64,000 bases of DNA from Cranoglanis bouderius (Eukaryota; Chordata; Actinopteri; Siluriformes; Cranoglanididae), in NCBI GenBank assembly GCA_023630585.1, contig CM042545.1:1606415-1670414 (forward strand), read 5' to 3'. The position numbers were made by a program, and so were the translations under genes. Shown here piece by piece: positions 54,588 through 64,000 of the stretch (its first letter is position 1; each line of letters starts with the position of its first letter). The notes below the pieces were generated by a model, which was given only the letters and a program-made list of their open reading frames with translations, had not been told where the DNA came from and made no database searches.

Positions 54588-54847
54588 TATATTCTTTCCT
54601 GAAACATAGAGAGAAAGTAAAGCATTTTCAGGAGCGTTCACACAAACAACCGACATGCAGTCTTTCACTGAAGATAATAAGGCTGACGGCATGGTTCACA
54701 GGTGCTGTTTTTATATCACGTGATACGCTTAATTGCCACGTCACCTGATCATAGCTGCCCTATAAATAGGCGTGAATTTACACAGACTTCAGATTCCCAC
54801 AGTGTGAAGCTCACGCAACGTTGAGGTTCCCTTAGAAACGGAACCCA

Positions 54848-55364
54848 TTTCATTCAGCCGATTTCTTACGGTTCTGTTACAGACCTTGACTCCTATTTCC
54901 GCCCATTTGTTTTTCATTTGTTTTGTTGTGCATTTTCTATTTGCAAGGCATATTGCTTTGAGTTTTCTATCCTGACGTTTGACATCTTCCTTGGTCTACC
55001 CATATGTTTTCCTTTTATAACTTTCCCATTTTGTTTATACTCGCACCAATTTTAGACACAGCTGACTGGGAACAACCAAAATCTTTTGCCACACTCCGTG
55101 TTGGATTTCCTTCTTGAAGAAGTTTTATAATCCTTTCCATTGTTTCAATTGACAACTCTCTTGCTGGGGCAAAGTTTCCAGTCAAAAAGTCCAAGGTTAA
55201 AGTCTGTAAGTACTCTTTTAACTGCAGACTAATTTGCATTTTTAGAGTTGTGCTGGTATTTGTTTTAGAAATGTAAGTTACAGGTTATTCCATAATTGTT
55301 TCCTCAACACTGAGTGATTCCATAATTTTTTCCTCTACTTGATCAGGAAAAATATGCCATTAAT
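54848..55364 (-). mobile_element. Tc1-like transposon, family H, right part
   Basis: The minus strand of 55239-55015 encodes an N-terminal helix-turn-helix (ELSIETMERIIKLLQEGNPT, then RSVAKDFGCSQSAVSKI). It ends with the terminal repeat CACTGAGTGATTCCATAATT then TTTTCCTCTACTTGAT, the inverse of 51550-51620. It directly adjoins a family D element. Confidence 0.8.
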
Positions 55365-55366
55365 TA

Positions 55367-56515
55367 CAACCCCAATTCGAAAAAATTGGGAGAGTATGGA
55401 AAATTGATTTGAAAATTCAACTAACCCTGTACTATATTGAAAACACATTATTAACACATTTGATGTTTTACTTTGTGAATTTAATTTATTTTTGAAAATA
55501 TACACTCATTTCAAATCTGATGACTGCAACACACTCCAAAAATGTTGGGACAGTCGACTGTTTACCGCTGTGTAACATCACCTTTTCTTTTAATAACACT
55601 TAAGCGTTTGGGACTGAAGACACCAGTTGGTTAAGTTTAACAAGCAGAATTTTCCCCCATTCATTCATTATGCATTTCTTCACCTGCGCAACTGTACAGG
55701 GCCTCTGTTGCCTTATTTTGCGCTTCATAATACGCCACACATTCTCAATCGGAGACAGGTCCGGACTGCAGGCAGGCCATGCTAGCACCCACACTCTCTG
55801 CTTATTCAACCATCCGGGCAGAATGTGGTTTGGCGTTGTCTTGCTCTCGATGACAGCATATTGCTCCAAAATGTGTGCATATCTTTCTGCATTAATGGTG
55901 CCCTCACAGAAGTGCAAGTTACATCTTACATCTACGGCGAATGGTGTTGACTAACAAAGGTTTACCAAAGTATTCCCGAGCCCATGTCAGGATATCCATT
56001 ACGGACTCATGACGGTTTTTAAGACAGTAACGTCTGAGGGATCGGAGATCACTCGCGTTCAGAAGTGGTTTTCGGCCACGCCCTTTACGCACAGAAATTT
56101 GACCGGATTCCTTCAATCTTTTAATTATATTGTGCTCTGTAGAAGGTGAAATGCCCAAAATCCTACCGATTTGTCTTTGGGGAATGTTGTTCTCATAGTG
56201 TTGGATTTTTCGCTGACGCATCTGTTGGCAGATTGGAGAGCCTCGACCCATCCTTGCTCTTGAAGGACTAGGGCTTTTTTGGAGGCTCCTTATATACTAT
56301 GATTAGACGATTGCCTCACCTGTTTCACACCACCTTCTTATTTCAACTTGTCACATTGCTATTAGTTCTAAATTGCCCCTGTCCCAACTTTTTTGGAATG
56401 TGTTGCATGCATCAATTTGAGTCAATCAAAGTAAACGTTTATCTTCAAACAAACTATGCAGTTGATTAGGTAAAACATCAAATACCTTGCCTTTATATGT
56501 TTTTTGTTTAAATTT
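55367..56515 (-). mobile_element. Family D Tc1/mariner-like element with internal deletion
   Basis: The left terminus is TACAACCCCAATTCGAAAAA (from 55365). The minus strand of 56251-55919 encodes the two helix-turn-helix regions (MGRGSPICQQMRQRKIQHYE, then IPQRQIGRILGISPSTEHNI). The minus strand of 55917-55600 encodes the C-terminal catalytic part (VWVLAWPACSPDLSPIENVW). The middle, with the first two catalytic residues, is deleted at about 55918. The right terminal repeat is missing. Confidence 0.8.
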
Positions 56516-57184
56516 TGAAGTTTTTGAAGTTTTATGCATGCTGAGATGCTTTTCTGCATCTTTACCGGGTAGTTATTCAGTCATTTGATCAAGTTTTGTG
56601 GGGTCAGAGGGCAAACCAATCAAAGTTGATAGATCTGGGAGATTTTCAATAAAGCTGGGTACAAAAGCCAAAATTATTGTACTTTTGATACAGTAGCATG
56701 ACAAAGTGCATATATTATGACGTTTTAAATGAAATGACAGTAAACTGAGATCATTTTAGAATGGGGTATTGTGACATTATTTATATTTATGCCAAATTTT
56801 ATTATTAAATTAAGGGTATGTCTGCCTTAAAGAGTGGGTCCTGTTATATGCTTATTTTTTCTAGTGAAACAAATAGATTCGAGAGGAAGTCTGCAAATTC
56901 CTGTAGAATTTCAGAATAGGGCCTTGGTGGGCTGTAAATACTAATTAGTGGAAACGATTCGGTAGATGAGGGTGGTGTATCTAGATGTATCCGAGAGGAC
57001 TAGCCTCATTTAAAGCTTTACTCATTTGGTTGAATTCAAGTTTTTGTTAAATATTTTGCAGTCCACTAGAACAGACTGGAGTGAAGAACCCCTGGCTTAA
57101 ATAAACTAACTTACCAGTTTCACAATCAAACTGAAAACCTCTTCCCAAAATGTACAGTGACGATCATCAAAAATATTTCAGTAA
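56516..57184 (+). other. trim55-like intron 2, unassigned
   Basis: AT-rich sequence without a recognised element up to the microsatellite in front of exon 3. Confidence 0.4.
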
Positions 57185-57188
57185 ATGT

Positions 57189-57189
<1 letters not shown>

Positions 57190-57261
<72 letters not shown>
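57190..57261 (+). repeat. (CAAT)n(CT)n microsatellite forming the splice acceptor of exon 3
   Basis: Seven CAAT units are followed by about 21 CT units ending CTCAG at 57261. The CT run is an uninterrupted pyrimidine tract of 42 nt. Confidence 0.95.
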
Positions 57262-57262
<1 letters not shown>

Positions 57263-57445
57263 ACAAGCAATAAAGCAGAGCTACAGCAGAAACTAGCTGT
57301 GATGATGTGCGAGGTACATGAGGATGAGAAGATTAATATCTATTGTGTGTCCTGTTCTGTTCCTACCTGCTCCTTGTGCAAAGTGTTTGGTGCTCATCAG
57401 AACTGTGAAGTTGCACCACTCAGTACCGTCTACGAGAGCCAGAAG
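57262..57445 (+). CDS. trim55: MuRF-type TRIM protein, coding exon 3 (B-box)
   Basis: The exon encodes residues 98-159: STSNKAELQQKLAVMMCEVH, then EDEKINIYCVSCSVPTCSLC and KVFGAHQNCEVAPLSTVYES, ending QK. The B-box zinc ligands are visible as C114, H117, C126, C129, C134, C137, H143 and C146. The donor is AAG/GTAAGA. The segment before the B-box (TSNKAELQQKLAVM) is more divergent from mammalian TRIM55 than the rest. The next expected exon, starting the coiled coil, is not found up to 64000, so intron 3 exceeds 6.5 kb. Confidence 0.92.
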
Positions 57446-57739
57446 GTAAGACATCCTCAGTCTCATCTACTGTATTACTCATGCCATTTTAAATGTTATA
57501 ATTTATATATCAGTGCTGTGCTCTGGCCTGACTGTTTGCAGTGACATGCACAATTAATGTCTTAAAGAGCATGTGTGCTAAAAGAGGCAGAGTTGGATGT
57601 CTGAGGAGGAGTTGAATGTGGGACAGGCATTCACAACTCATTTTCACTGGTCATCTCCAACATGCTAGAAATGTGGGTGTAGATCATGGAAATTGTTTGC
57701 CGATATTTGGGAATTGTTTGCAAATATGTCTCTGATATA

Positions 57740-58160
57740 CAGTGGATATAAAAAGTCTACACACCCCTATTAATATGGCAGGTTTTTGTGATGTAAAAAA
57801 ATTAAACCAAGAGAAATCATGTCAAAATTTTCCACCCTCGAAGTGAAATTACAACATATAAAAATAGAGTGAAAAACAGAAACATTTTGGGGTGTAGCTA
57901 TGCTCAGAATGATCCAATCACATTCAATCTGATGTTCAAAAGTAATTATCCTACAGCTGTCATCAATTAAATTTCTGATTAACCCCAAATAAGATGGATC
58001 TCAAAATCATTTAGCCACTGTTGGAATGGGGTACAACATGCGGAAAATCTGGAAAACCAAATAATGTACAGGACCTGGAGGATTTTTCTGAAGAACAGTG
58101 GGCAGTTTAACTGCTCAGGACAAACAAGAGACTCATGAGCAACTATCACAAAACATAAAA
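57740..58160 (+). mobile_element. Tc1-like transposon, family J, fragment
   Basis: The left terminus CAGTGGATATAAAAAGTCTA (TA before it) is followed by a 5' region similar to 50620-50720. Then a short transposase-derived piece at 58070-58160 (CTCAGGACAAACAAGAG). The catalytic domain is missing. Confidence 0.7.
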
Positions 58161-58440
58161 ACAGTCATTGATCATCCAGGTAACAACACACAGTATTAAG
58201 AATCAAGCGTATGTAAACTTTTGAACTGGTTCATTTGTGTAAATTCAGTTATTATTGTGTCTTGTGGACTATATGTAAACATCTGTTATGTGAAATCGCT
58301 TATTCATGGCAGAACTAAGTAAAAAACAAAATGCAGTTTTTATGATCCTTCTTCTTATTATTTTTATATTATTGACATTTTGCAGATTCTACAAGACGTA
58401 TGTAAACTTATGACCTCAGCTATGAATACAACCCACAAAA
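58161..58440. mobile_element. Interspersed DNA-transposon end
   Basis: GAATCAAGCGTATGTAAACT (58200), CTTGTGGACTATATGTAAAC and the end CGTATGTAAACTTATGACCT match a common fish repeat in which GTATGTAAACTT recurs at the terminus. Non-coding. Confidence 0.5.
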
Positions 58441-59359
58441 ATCAGTAAAGTATATCATCAATAATTTCAAATAAGGGAATACAGTGTCAAAAATTCTGTC
58501 CATCTCTGGCCTTGGGGCCACATGACCTCATCCACATTACACAAGATGTTTACCCTCCCATGGCAATGGGGAATACACTGGGGGGGGGGAGAGTTGGTGG
58601 TTCAGAAAATGTGACAAAAACAAATGTGTGATTTTTTATACACAAACAAAAAAATAAGTAAATTAAAAAAATAAATATTAGAATTACTTAAATGCTTTAA
58701 GCTCTGTACTAAATTCATTTAAGTATGTGGCTAAGTTTTGCAAGTGCTCACAAAACTAGTAAAAAAGTAGTAATTTTTACTTGAACTGATAGCATACTAA
58801 AGTGGGTCATGGTTTTTTAACTCAATAGTTTCACAGACATTTAAACTGATATAATTTTGACCATAATGGATGGGTTGTTTTCTTGTTTTGTGTTGGTGTT
58901 AAGGTCCATGGTTATTGTATTATGAAATGTTTTCAAAAGTCAAGAGTTCCGGTAAGGTTTTCTTAATTCACCCTCAGTTTTTCTCAGTTAGGTGTATAGT
59001 GTGCACAAGCACACAACATAGTTAATTAGTCATCTTGGGTTTTTGCCAGTTTAGTCTTTATGAAGGCTGATATGACTGTATTTACTCATTGGCATGCTAC
59101 TTCTGGTTGGAACCTTTAAAAGTGTTAGTGACCATTTTTTTCAAGCGAAAAGAAGCCCAAGTCGCGTATTATAAGCGGACCTGGCAACTTTCATAAGTAC
59201 GCCTCAAACAATCAGATTCATCCACACAGAGAATCAGTGCCGAAGCACAACCCATGTAAAAAATAAATAAATACATAACTTGCACTTATATATAACATCC
59301 GCAACATTCCTCACGGAGATATTGCGTAGAGGCACCACTTCCGGGTATCACGTTGCGTA
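58441..59359 (+). other. trim55-like intron 3, unassigned
   Basis: A poly-G run at 58579-58588 and AT-rich sequence. No exon was recognised. Confidence 0.4.
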
Positions 59360-60240
59360 GTCCACTAATACTAGCACAAAGCGATACCCTCGTGCAGATC
59401 GGTCTAATGGCCTGACGAGGTCCATACCAATTCACTCAAAGGGAACCTCGATTAATGGAAGTGGGCGCAGTGGCACTTTTGGTGTAGCCGGTGGATTCAC
59501 CAGCTGGCATCGTCACCGCGAATGCTCAGCCAATAGAAGCGGGCCAAGAGTCGACCTAATGTTTAGCCCTGCCCTGAGTGCCCCGTCATGGGATTATGAT
59601 AATTCCAGACGGTTCCTCTGAACCAACAGTTGGGTTATATTCTCTTGTGTCTGCGTGTCCTGCGTCACTCTATATAACCTATCCTTAATAATGGCAAAGT
59701 ACGGGTGGGAGAGCGCAACATTGGGCTGAATTGGTTACTCTCACTTGATCAAAGGCGTGCTTCAGGCTCTCGTCATGCGACTGCTCCAAGGGGAAATCCT
59801 CGAGAGGAATCCCTGCTAAGAGGGGGCAGAACCACTCCCCCCGCTCTCGTTGTCATGCTGACGTCGACGGCCCTGGCACCGCCTCTCCTGCGAAAGCTGT
59901 GCACATTTCACATTGCTTCTCCCTAATGCAGGACCCATCCACAAACATTTCTCTCACCAATAATCAGAACCCCGGCCAATTGGTCCCTAAAATTAGTGGA
60001 TGGGTGAGGTGAGGACTAACCGCCGCCTACACTATATTTTTTATACCACATTTTTTGACCCTGCTGTGCGTTTCAACTCAAAGTCATAGGCTGCTAGTTT
60101 GGATACCCAGTGTTGCTCACAGGTGTTGAGATCGGCCTTGGTCAAGATGTAGATAAGCAGATTGTTATCCGTTGAAACCGTAAATGAGCAACCTTTCAAA
60201 CAGTGGCTGAATTTCTCACACATGTTCCATTTGAGTGCCA
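59360..60240 (-). pseudogene. Ty3/gypsy pol fragment: RNase H and start of integrase
   Basis: The minus strand of 60223-60041 encodes MCEKFSHCLKGCSFTVSTDN then LLIYILTKADLN and FELKRTAGSKNVV, an RNase H C-terminal part. Further down, about 59480-59380, the minus strand reads PLPLIEVPFE, a stop, then IGMDLVRPLDRSARGYR, the beginning of an integrase core. Between them sequence is decayed. It is probably unrelated in time to the gag fragment at 9190. Not functional. Confidence 0.7.
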
Positions 60241-60266
60241 GAAACTCCAGCTTATGAACTGGGTAC

Positions 60267-60370
60267 AGTGCTCTCCACTAATATTGGCACCTTTGGTAAA
60301 TATGAGCAAAGAAGGTTGTGAAAAATTCTCTTTATTGTTTAAACTTTTAAACTTTTGCTAAAAAATTCAC
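60267..60370 (+). mobile_element. Solo left terminus of Tc1 family E
   Basis: CAGTGCTCTCCACTAATATT then TTGGTAAATATGAGCAAAGA is the inverse of the right terminus of the element ending at 16843. It is cut off where the LINE begins. Confidence 0.7.
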
Positions 60371-62872
60371 TATAATAAGTTTATTTTTTATAGCGTCTTT
60401 CTACACACTCAAGGTCGCTTTACAGTTAGAAAGCACAACAGAGCAAGGAAAAAAAGAAGTTGAGTTGATTTTTAAACTCTTGTACAGAGGTAAGTTTACG
60501 GAGGGATTGTGGGATAGAGTTCCAAAGTGTAGGGGCTACTGTGCAGAAAGCCCTACCACCGAGTGATGGAGTGTAGGGATGGATAAGATCAGCAATGTAT
60601 GAGGGGGAAAGACCATGTAGGGCTTTGAAAGTGATAAGGAGAACTTTATATTGGATGCGATATGAGACAGGTAACCAGTGTAACTTGCGCAGGACAGGAG
60701 TAATGTGTGATGAGAGAGAACCATAGCTGCTGAATTCTACATGTATTGCAATTTATTGATTGTTTTAGCGGGAAGGCCAGAAAAGAGAGCGTTACAATAA
60801 TCAAGCCGAGAACTGATGAAGGCATGGACAAGGGTTTCAGCATCTTTGGTGTTAAGAATGTGGCGAATTCTAGCAATATTGCGAAGATGATAGAAAGCTG
60901 TTTTTGTGAGAGAGGAGATGTGCGAGTTAAATGAGAGTGTGGAGTCAAAGACAATACCAAGGTTGCAGACAGTAGAGGAGGGTCTGACCAGGGCACCATT
61001 AATATCAATTAATTGATCAGGAAGACGAGATAGAACCTGTGGAGATGCTACTAGTAACACATCAGTTATTTCTGTAATAAGTTTGAGAAAATTGCTAGTC
61101 ATCCAGGAATTAATGTCCTTGATACATTCAGATAAGGAGTTTGTGGGGAAAGGAGCAGAATGATGTGAGCTAGAGTTGAGTGTCGTCAGCGTAGCAATGA
61201 AAATTAAGACCATGGCGGTGAATAATGCAACCTAAGGGAAGCATGTAGATGATAAAAAGCAGTGGACCAAGTACAGAACCCTGAGGAACACCTTGAGAAA
61301 CAGAGACAGTGGTAGATTTAAATTGATGAATGGTAATGAAGTGTTGATGACCAGAGAGGTAGGAAATGATAAAGCAATGCCAGAAATTCCTATAGCAGAG
61401 AGCTGAGAAATAAGTATACTATGTGAGATAGTATCAAAAGCAGAACTAATGTCTAAGAGGACCAGAAAAGTGATGGCACCTGAGTCAGAAACCATCAAGA
61501 TTCATTTGAAACTCTGACTAGTGCAGTCTCAGTGCTGTGAAGTGGATGGAAGCCGGAATGAAAGTATTCAAAGAGATTGTAAGATCTCTTTTGAAGAAAG
61601 ATCACTTTCTTCATTACTTACCCAAGAAGGGCAGATTAGAAATAGGGCGGTAGTTTTTAAGATCTGAGGGGTCCAAGCTAAGCTTTTTTAAAACTGAAAC
61701 AACAGCAGCAGTTTTGAGTTCTGAAGGGACAAATCCAATACTGAATGTTGTGTTGATGAGGTGGGAAATAGGCACTGAGATAACAGGCAGACAAAGCTTA
61801 AGTAAGGCAGTGGGGACAGAATCAAGCTGACAGGAAGTAGAATTAGATTTACTAATCAACTCAGAAACAGCAGATGGTGCAGTGGGAACGAAATCAGCAA
61901 AGGTACCTATCTGGCTATGAGTGAGGAAAATCCTGCAGTGAGTCTGTAGGGACAGTTGAGGGAAAGAGTTTGTTAATAGAGTCAAGTTTATCTTGAAAGG
62001 CGTTAAGGAATGACTGACAGAGTTCAGTAGAGGCAGAAATGAGGGGGGCAGGAGAATTAATGAGTTTATTAACAGTAGAGAAGAGTGTTTTTGGTCTAGA
62101 AGAGGCATTATTAATCAGAGCAGAAAAATGTGTACGCTTGTATATGATCGTTATACGCATCCAAGTGAACAGTAAGACCAGTTTTTTTGTAAAGACTCTC
62201 AAGGCATCGTCCCTCAGCTTTAAGAGTATGCAGTTCCTGTGTGTACCAGGGGGAGGAGTGAGTGAACGGGACATATCTACACTTAAGAGGGGCATGTAGA
62301 TGGAAATAGATTTGTTATAATCAGCCATGACAGGATAGTGATTGTTGCAGTGATGTAGAGAAGGATACAGGATTAATGGAGGAAAAGATACGAAAAGAAA
62401 CCAAAGATTTTACAGCAGACATGGAAAGAGGAAATTCACAGCTCAATTCCATAAATAAGTGATCAGACAGTCCAATCTGAGATCCAGATACAGTGACATT
62501 ATTTAGACCATGAGTACATATCAAATCTAAGATATGGCTGCGTGTGTGAGTTGGAAAATCAACATGTTGTACAAGGTTGAAACATTTAAACAGATAAAAG
62601 TTCATGGGCAGCAGCACAATCAGTATCAACATGTATATTGAAATCACCAATTAATAACACAGATGGACATTTGGTACTGCTTAGAGTTAACAGCTCAGAC
62701 AGATCGCTAAAGAAACTCAGCAGAGGGTTAGGAGGCTGATACACAAGCACAACAATCAGCGGCGATGGACCAACAACTTTAACAACACAATATTCAAAGA
62801 TGGTAATGTCATGAAGAAAAATATTTTTAATGTGTAAGCTGCTAATGTGTAAGACAGCTAAACTGCCACATA
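60371..62872 (-). mobile_element. L2-type LINE, minus strand, interrupted by a Tc1
   Basis: Read on the minus strand from 62872: an endonuclease domain with VCGSLAVLHISSLHIKN, VLLIGDFNIHVD (62670-62640) and HILDLICTHGLNNVTVSGSQ then IGLSDHLFMEL. The reverse transcriptase follows with DLKNYRPISNLPF (about 61630), FLVLLDISSAFDTISH (61470), FHCYADDTQL followed by a stop (about 61175) and LDYCNALFSGLP (60780). The 3' untranslated part with GTCTTTCTACACACTCAAGG ends near 60371. Several frameshifts break the ORF. Its 5' end is interrupted by the Tc1 at 62873 within the endonuclease domain. Confidence 0.82.
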
Positions 62873-64000
62873 CAGTGGGGGAAAAAAGTATTTGATCCCC
62901 TGCTGATTTTGTACGTTTGCCCACTGACAAAGAAATGATCAGTCTATAATTTTAATGGTAGGTGTATTTTAACAGTGAGAGACAGAATAACAACAAAAAA
63001 ATTAAAATTTAAAAAAAAGTTACAAGTTGAGTTGCATTTTAATGAGTGAAATAAGTATTTGATCCCCTATCAGTCAGCAAGATTTCTGGCTCCCAGGTGT
63101 CTTTTACACAGGTAATGAGCTGAGATTAGGAGCACTCCCTTAAAGGGAATGCTCCTAATCTCAGTTTGTTACCTGTATAAAAGACACCTGTCCACAGAAG
63201 CAATCAATCAATCAGATTCCAAACTCTCCACCATGGCCAAGACCAAAGAGCTGTCCAAGGATGTCAGGGACAAGATTGTAGACCTACACAAGGCTGGAAT
63301 GGGCTACAAGACCATCGCCAAGCAGCTTGGTGAGAAGGTGACAACAGTTGGTGCGATTATTCGCAAATGGAAGAAACTGTCTCCCTCGGTCTGGGGCCCC
63401 ATGCAAGATCTCACCTCGTGGAGTTTCAATGGTCATGAGAACGATATGGAATCAGGCCAGAACTACACGGGAGGATCTTGTTAATGATCTCACGGCAGCT
63501 AAGACCATAGTCACCAAGAAAACAATTGGTAACACACTACGCCGTGAAGGACTGAAATCCTGCAGCACCCACAAGGTCCCCCTGCTCAAGAAAGCACATG
63601 TACAGGCCCGTCTGAAGTTTGCCTGAATGATCCAGAGGAGAACTGGGTGAAAGTGTTGTGGTCAGGTGTGGTCAGATCTCTTTGGCATCAACTCAACTCG
63701 CCGTGTTTGGAGGAGGAGGAATGCTGCCTATGACCCCAAGTCATAACACCATCCCCACCGTCAAACATGGAGGGGGGAACATTACGCTTTGGGGGTGTTT
63801 TTCTGCTAAGGGGACAGGACAACTGCACCGCATCAAAGGGACGATAGACGGGGCCATGTACCGTCAAATCTTGGGTGAGAACCTCCTTCCCTCAGCCAGG
63901 GCATTGAAAATGACCTTAATGACTTGGAGAGGATCTGCAAAGAGGAGTGGGACAAAATCCCTCCTGAGATATGTGCAAACCTGGTGGCCAACTACAAGAA
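62873..64000 (+). mobile_element. Tc1-like transposon, family M, cut by the window edge
   Basis: It begins CAGTGGGGGAAAAAAGTATT with TA before it. A second copy of the GTATTTGATCCCCT motif at 63055 is an internal direct repeat of the terminus. The transposase starts at 63233 (MAKTKELSKDVRDKIVDLHK) with a DNA-binding domain to IIRKWKK, then shifts frame at about 63375. Later pieces include LTAAKTIVTKKTIGNTLRRE and, near 63760, GTCAAACATGGAGGGGGGAA. An internal deletion near 63900 joins LPSARALK to NDLERI, removing the second aspartate and the glutamate region. The copy is dead; its right end lies outside the window. Confidence 0.88.
63094..63190. repeat. 97-bp imperfect palindrome upstream of a Tc1 transposase
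   Basis: The arms CAGGTGTCTTTTACACAGGT and ACCTGTATAAAAGACACCTG, plus CTGAGATTAGGAGCACTCCC and GGGAATGCTCCTAATCTCAG, pair over about 48 bp with a few mismatches around a centre at 63142. It lies about 43 bp before the ATG at 63233. Confidence 0.9.

Larger units (their letters stand above)
52000..54847 (-). mobile_element. DIRS-type tyrosine recombinase retrotransposon, deleted
   Basis: Terminal sequence at the left (TGTTCCCTGAGAAGGGAACA, CTAAGGGAACTCAACACTGC) and right (GTGAAGCTCACGCAACGTTG, AGGTTCCCTTAG) is partly inverted-complementary, as in DIRS elements. On the minus strand, 53808-53328 is gag-like in two frames (LNLDWPGEEEVARSRLDERF). It is followed directly by tyrosine recombinase sequence at 53160-52560. 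The reverse transcriptase and RNase H region is missing. No target duplication is apparent, as expected for this mechanism. It sits inside a Tc1 and itself carries the MITE at 54050-54587. Confidence 0.75.

Overview
This window looks like a teleost fish chromosome. Introns are very long, dinucleotide and trinucleotide microsatellites are dense, and most of the sequence is Tc1/mariner DNA transposons of many families. There are also L2-type LINEs, a tRNA-derived SINE, PIF/Harbinger, Ty3/gypsy and DIRS remnants. The species cannot be named from the sequence; the Tc1 and microsatellite load is typical of otophysan fishes such as catfishes, characins or cyprinids (inference).

Two host genes are visible, oriented head to head. 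On the minus strand, three consecutive coding exons of a tmem71-like gene lie at 5170-9009 with matching splice sites and phases. A GC-box/TATA/splice-donor cluster at 24351-24608 on the same strand is a candidate upstream promoter and untranslated first exon for it. On the plus strand, the first three coding exons of a MuRF-type TRIM gene, closest to trim55, lie at 32068-32187, 49168-49340 and 57262-57445. They encode the RING finger, the MuRF-specific linker and the B-box (159 residues). The coiled-coil and COS-box exons must lie beyond the right edge. A G-rich minisatellite (about 24945-26105) sits between the two genes.

Layout: 1-4700 nested Tc1-type elements and an old repeat with a unit of about 640 bp. 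5150-9010 tmem71 exons, a Harbinger remnant, and a nearly intact Tc1 inside a SINE. 9200-16850 gypsy gag, a 2.7-kb terminal-inverted-repeat element carrying a Tc1, and several Tc1 fragments. 16850-21300 sparse sequence with a very large AT/GT microsatellite. 21348-23347 an L2-type LINE bounded by a 20-bp direct repeat. 24351-26105 candidate promoter and minisatellite. 26500-31320 Harbinger pseudogene and Tc1 remnants. 32068-64000 the trim55-like gene, whose introns (17.0 kb, 7.9 kb and at least 6.5 kb) are filled with Tc1 elements, a Tc1-in-Tc1 nest, a three-layer Tc1/DIRS/MITE nest, gypsy pol, and a second LINE interrupted by a Tc1 that runs off the right edge.

I see no bacterial-type system, CRISPR array, or intact viral or toxin gene. 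The most informative points are the splice acceptors built from microsatellites, the nested and empty-site records of transposition, and one Tc1 copy whose transposase is spoiled by what looks like a single late stop codon.
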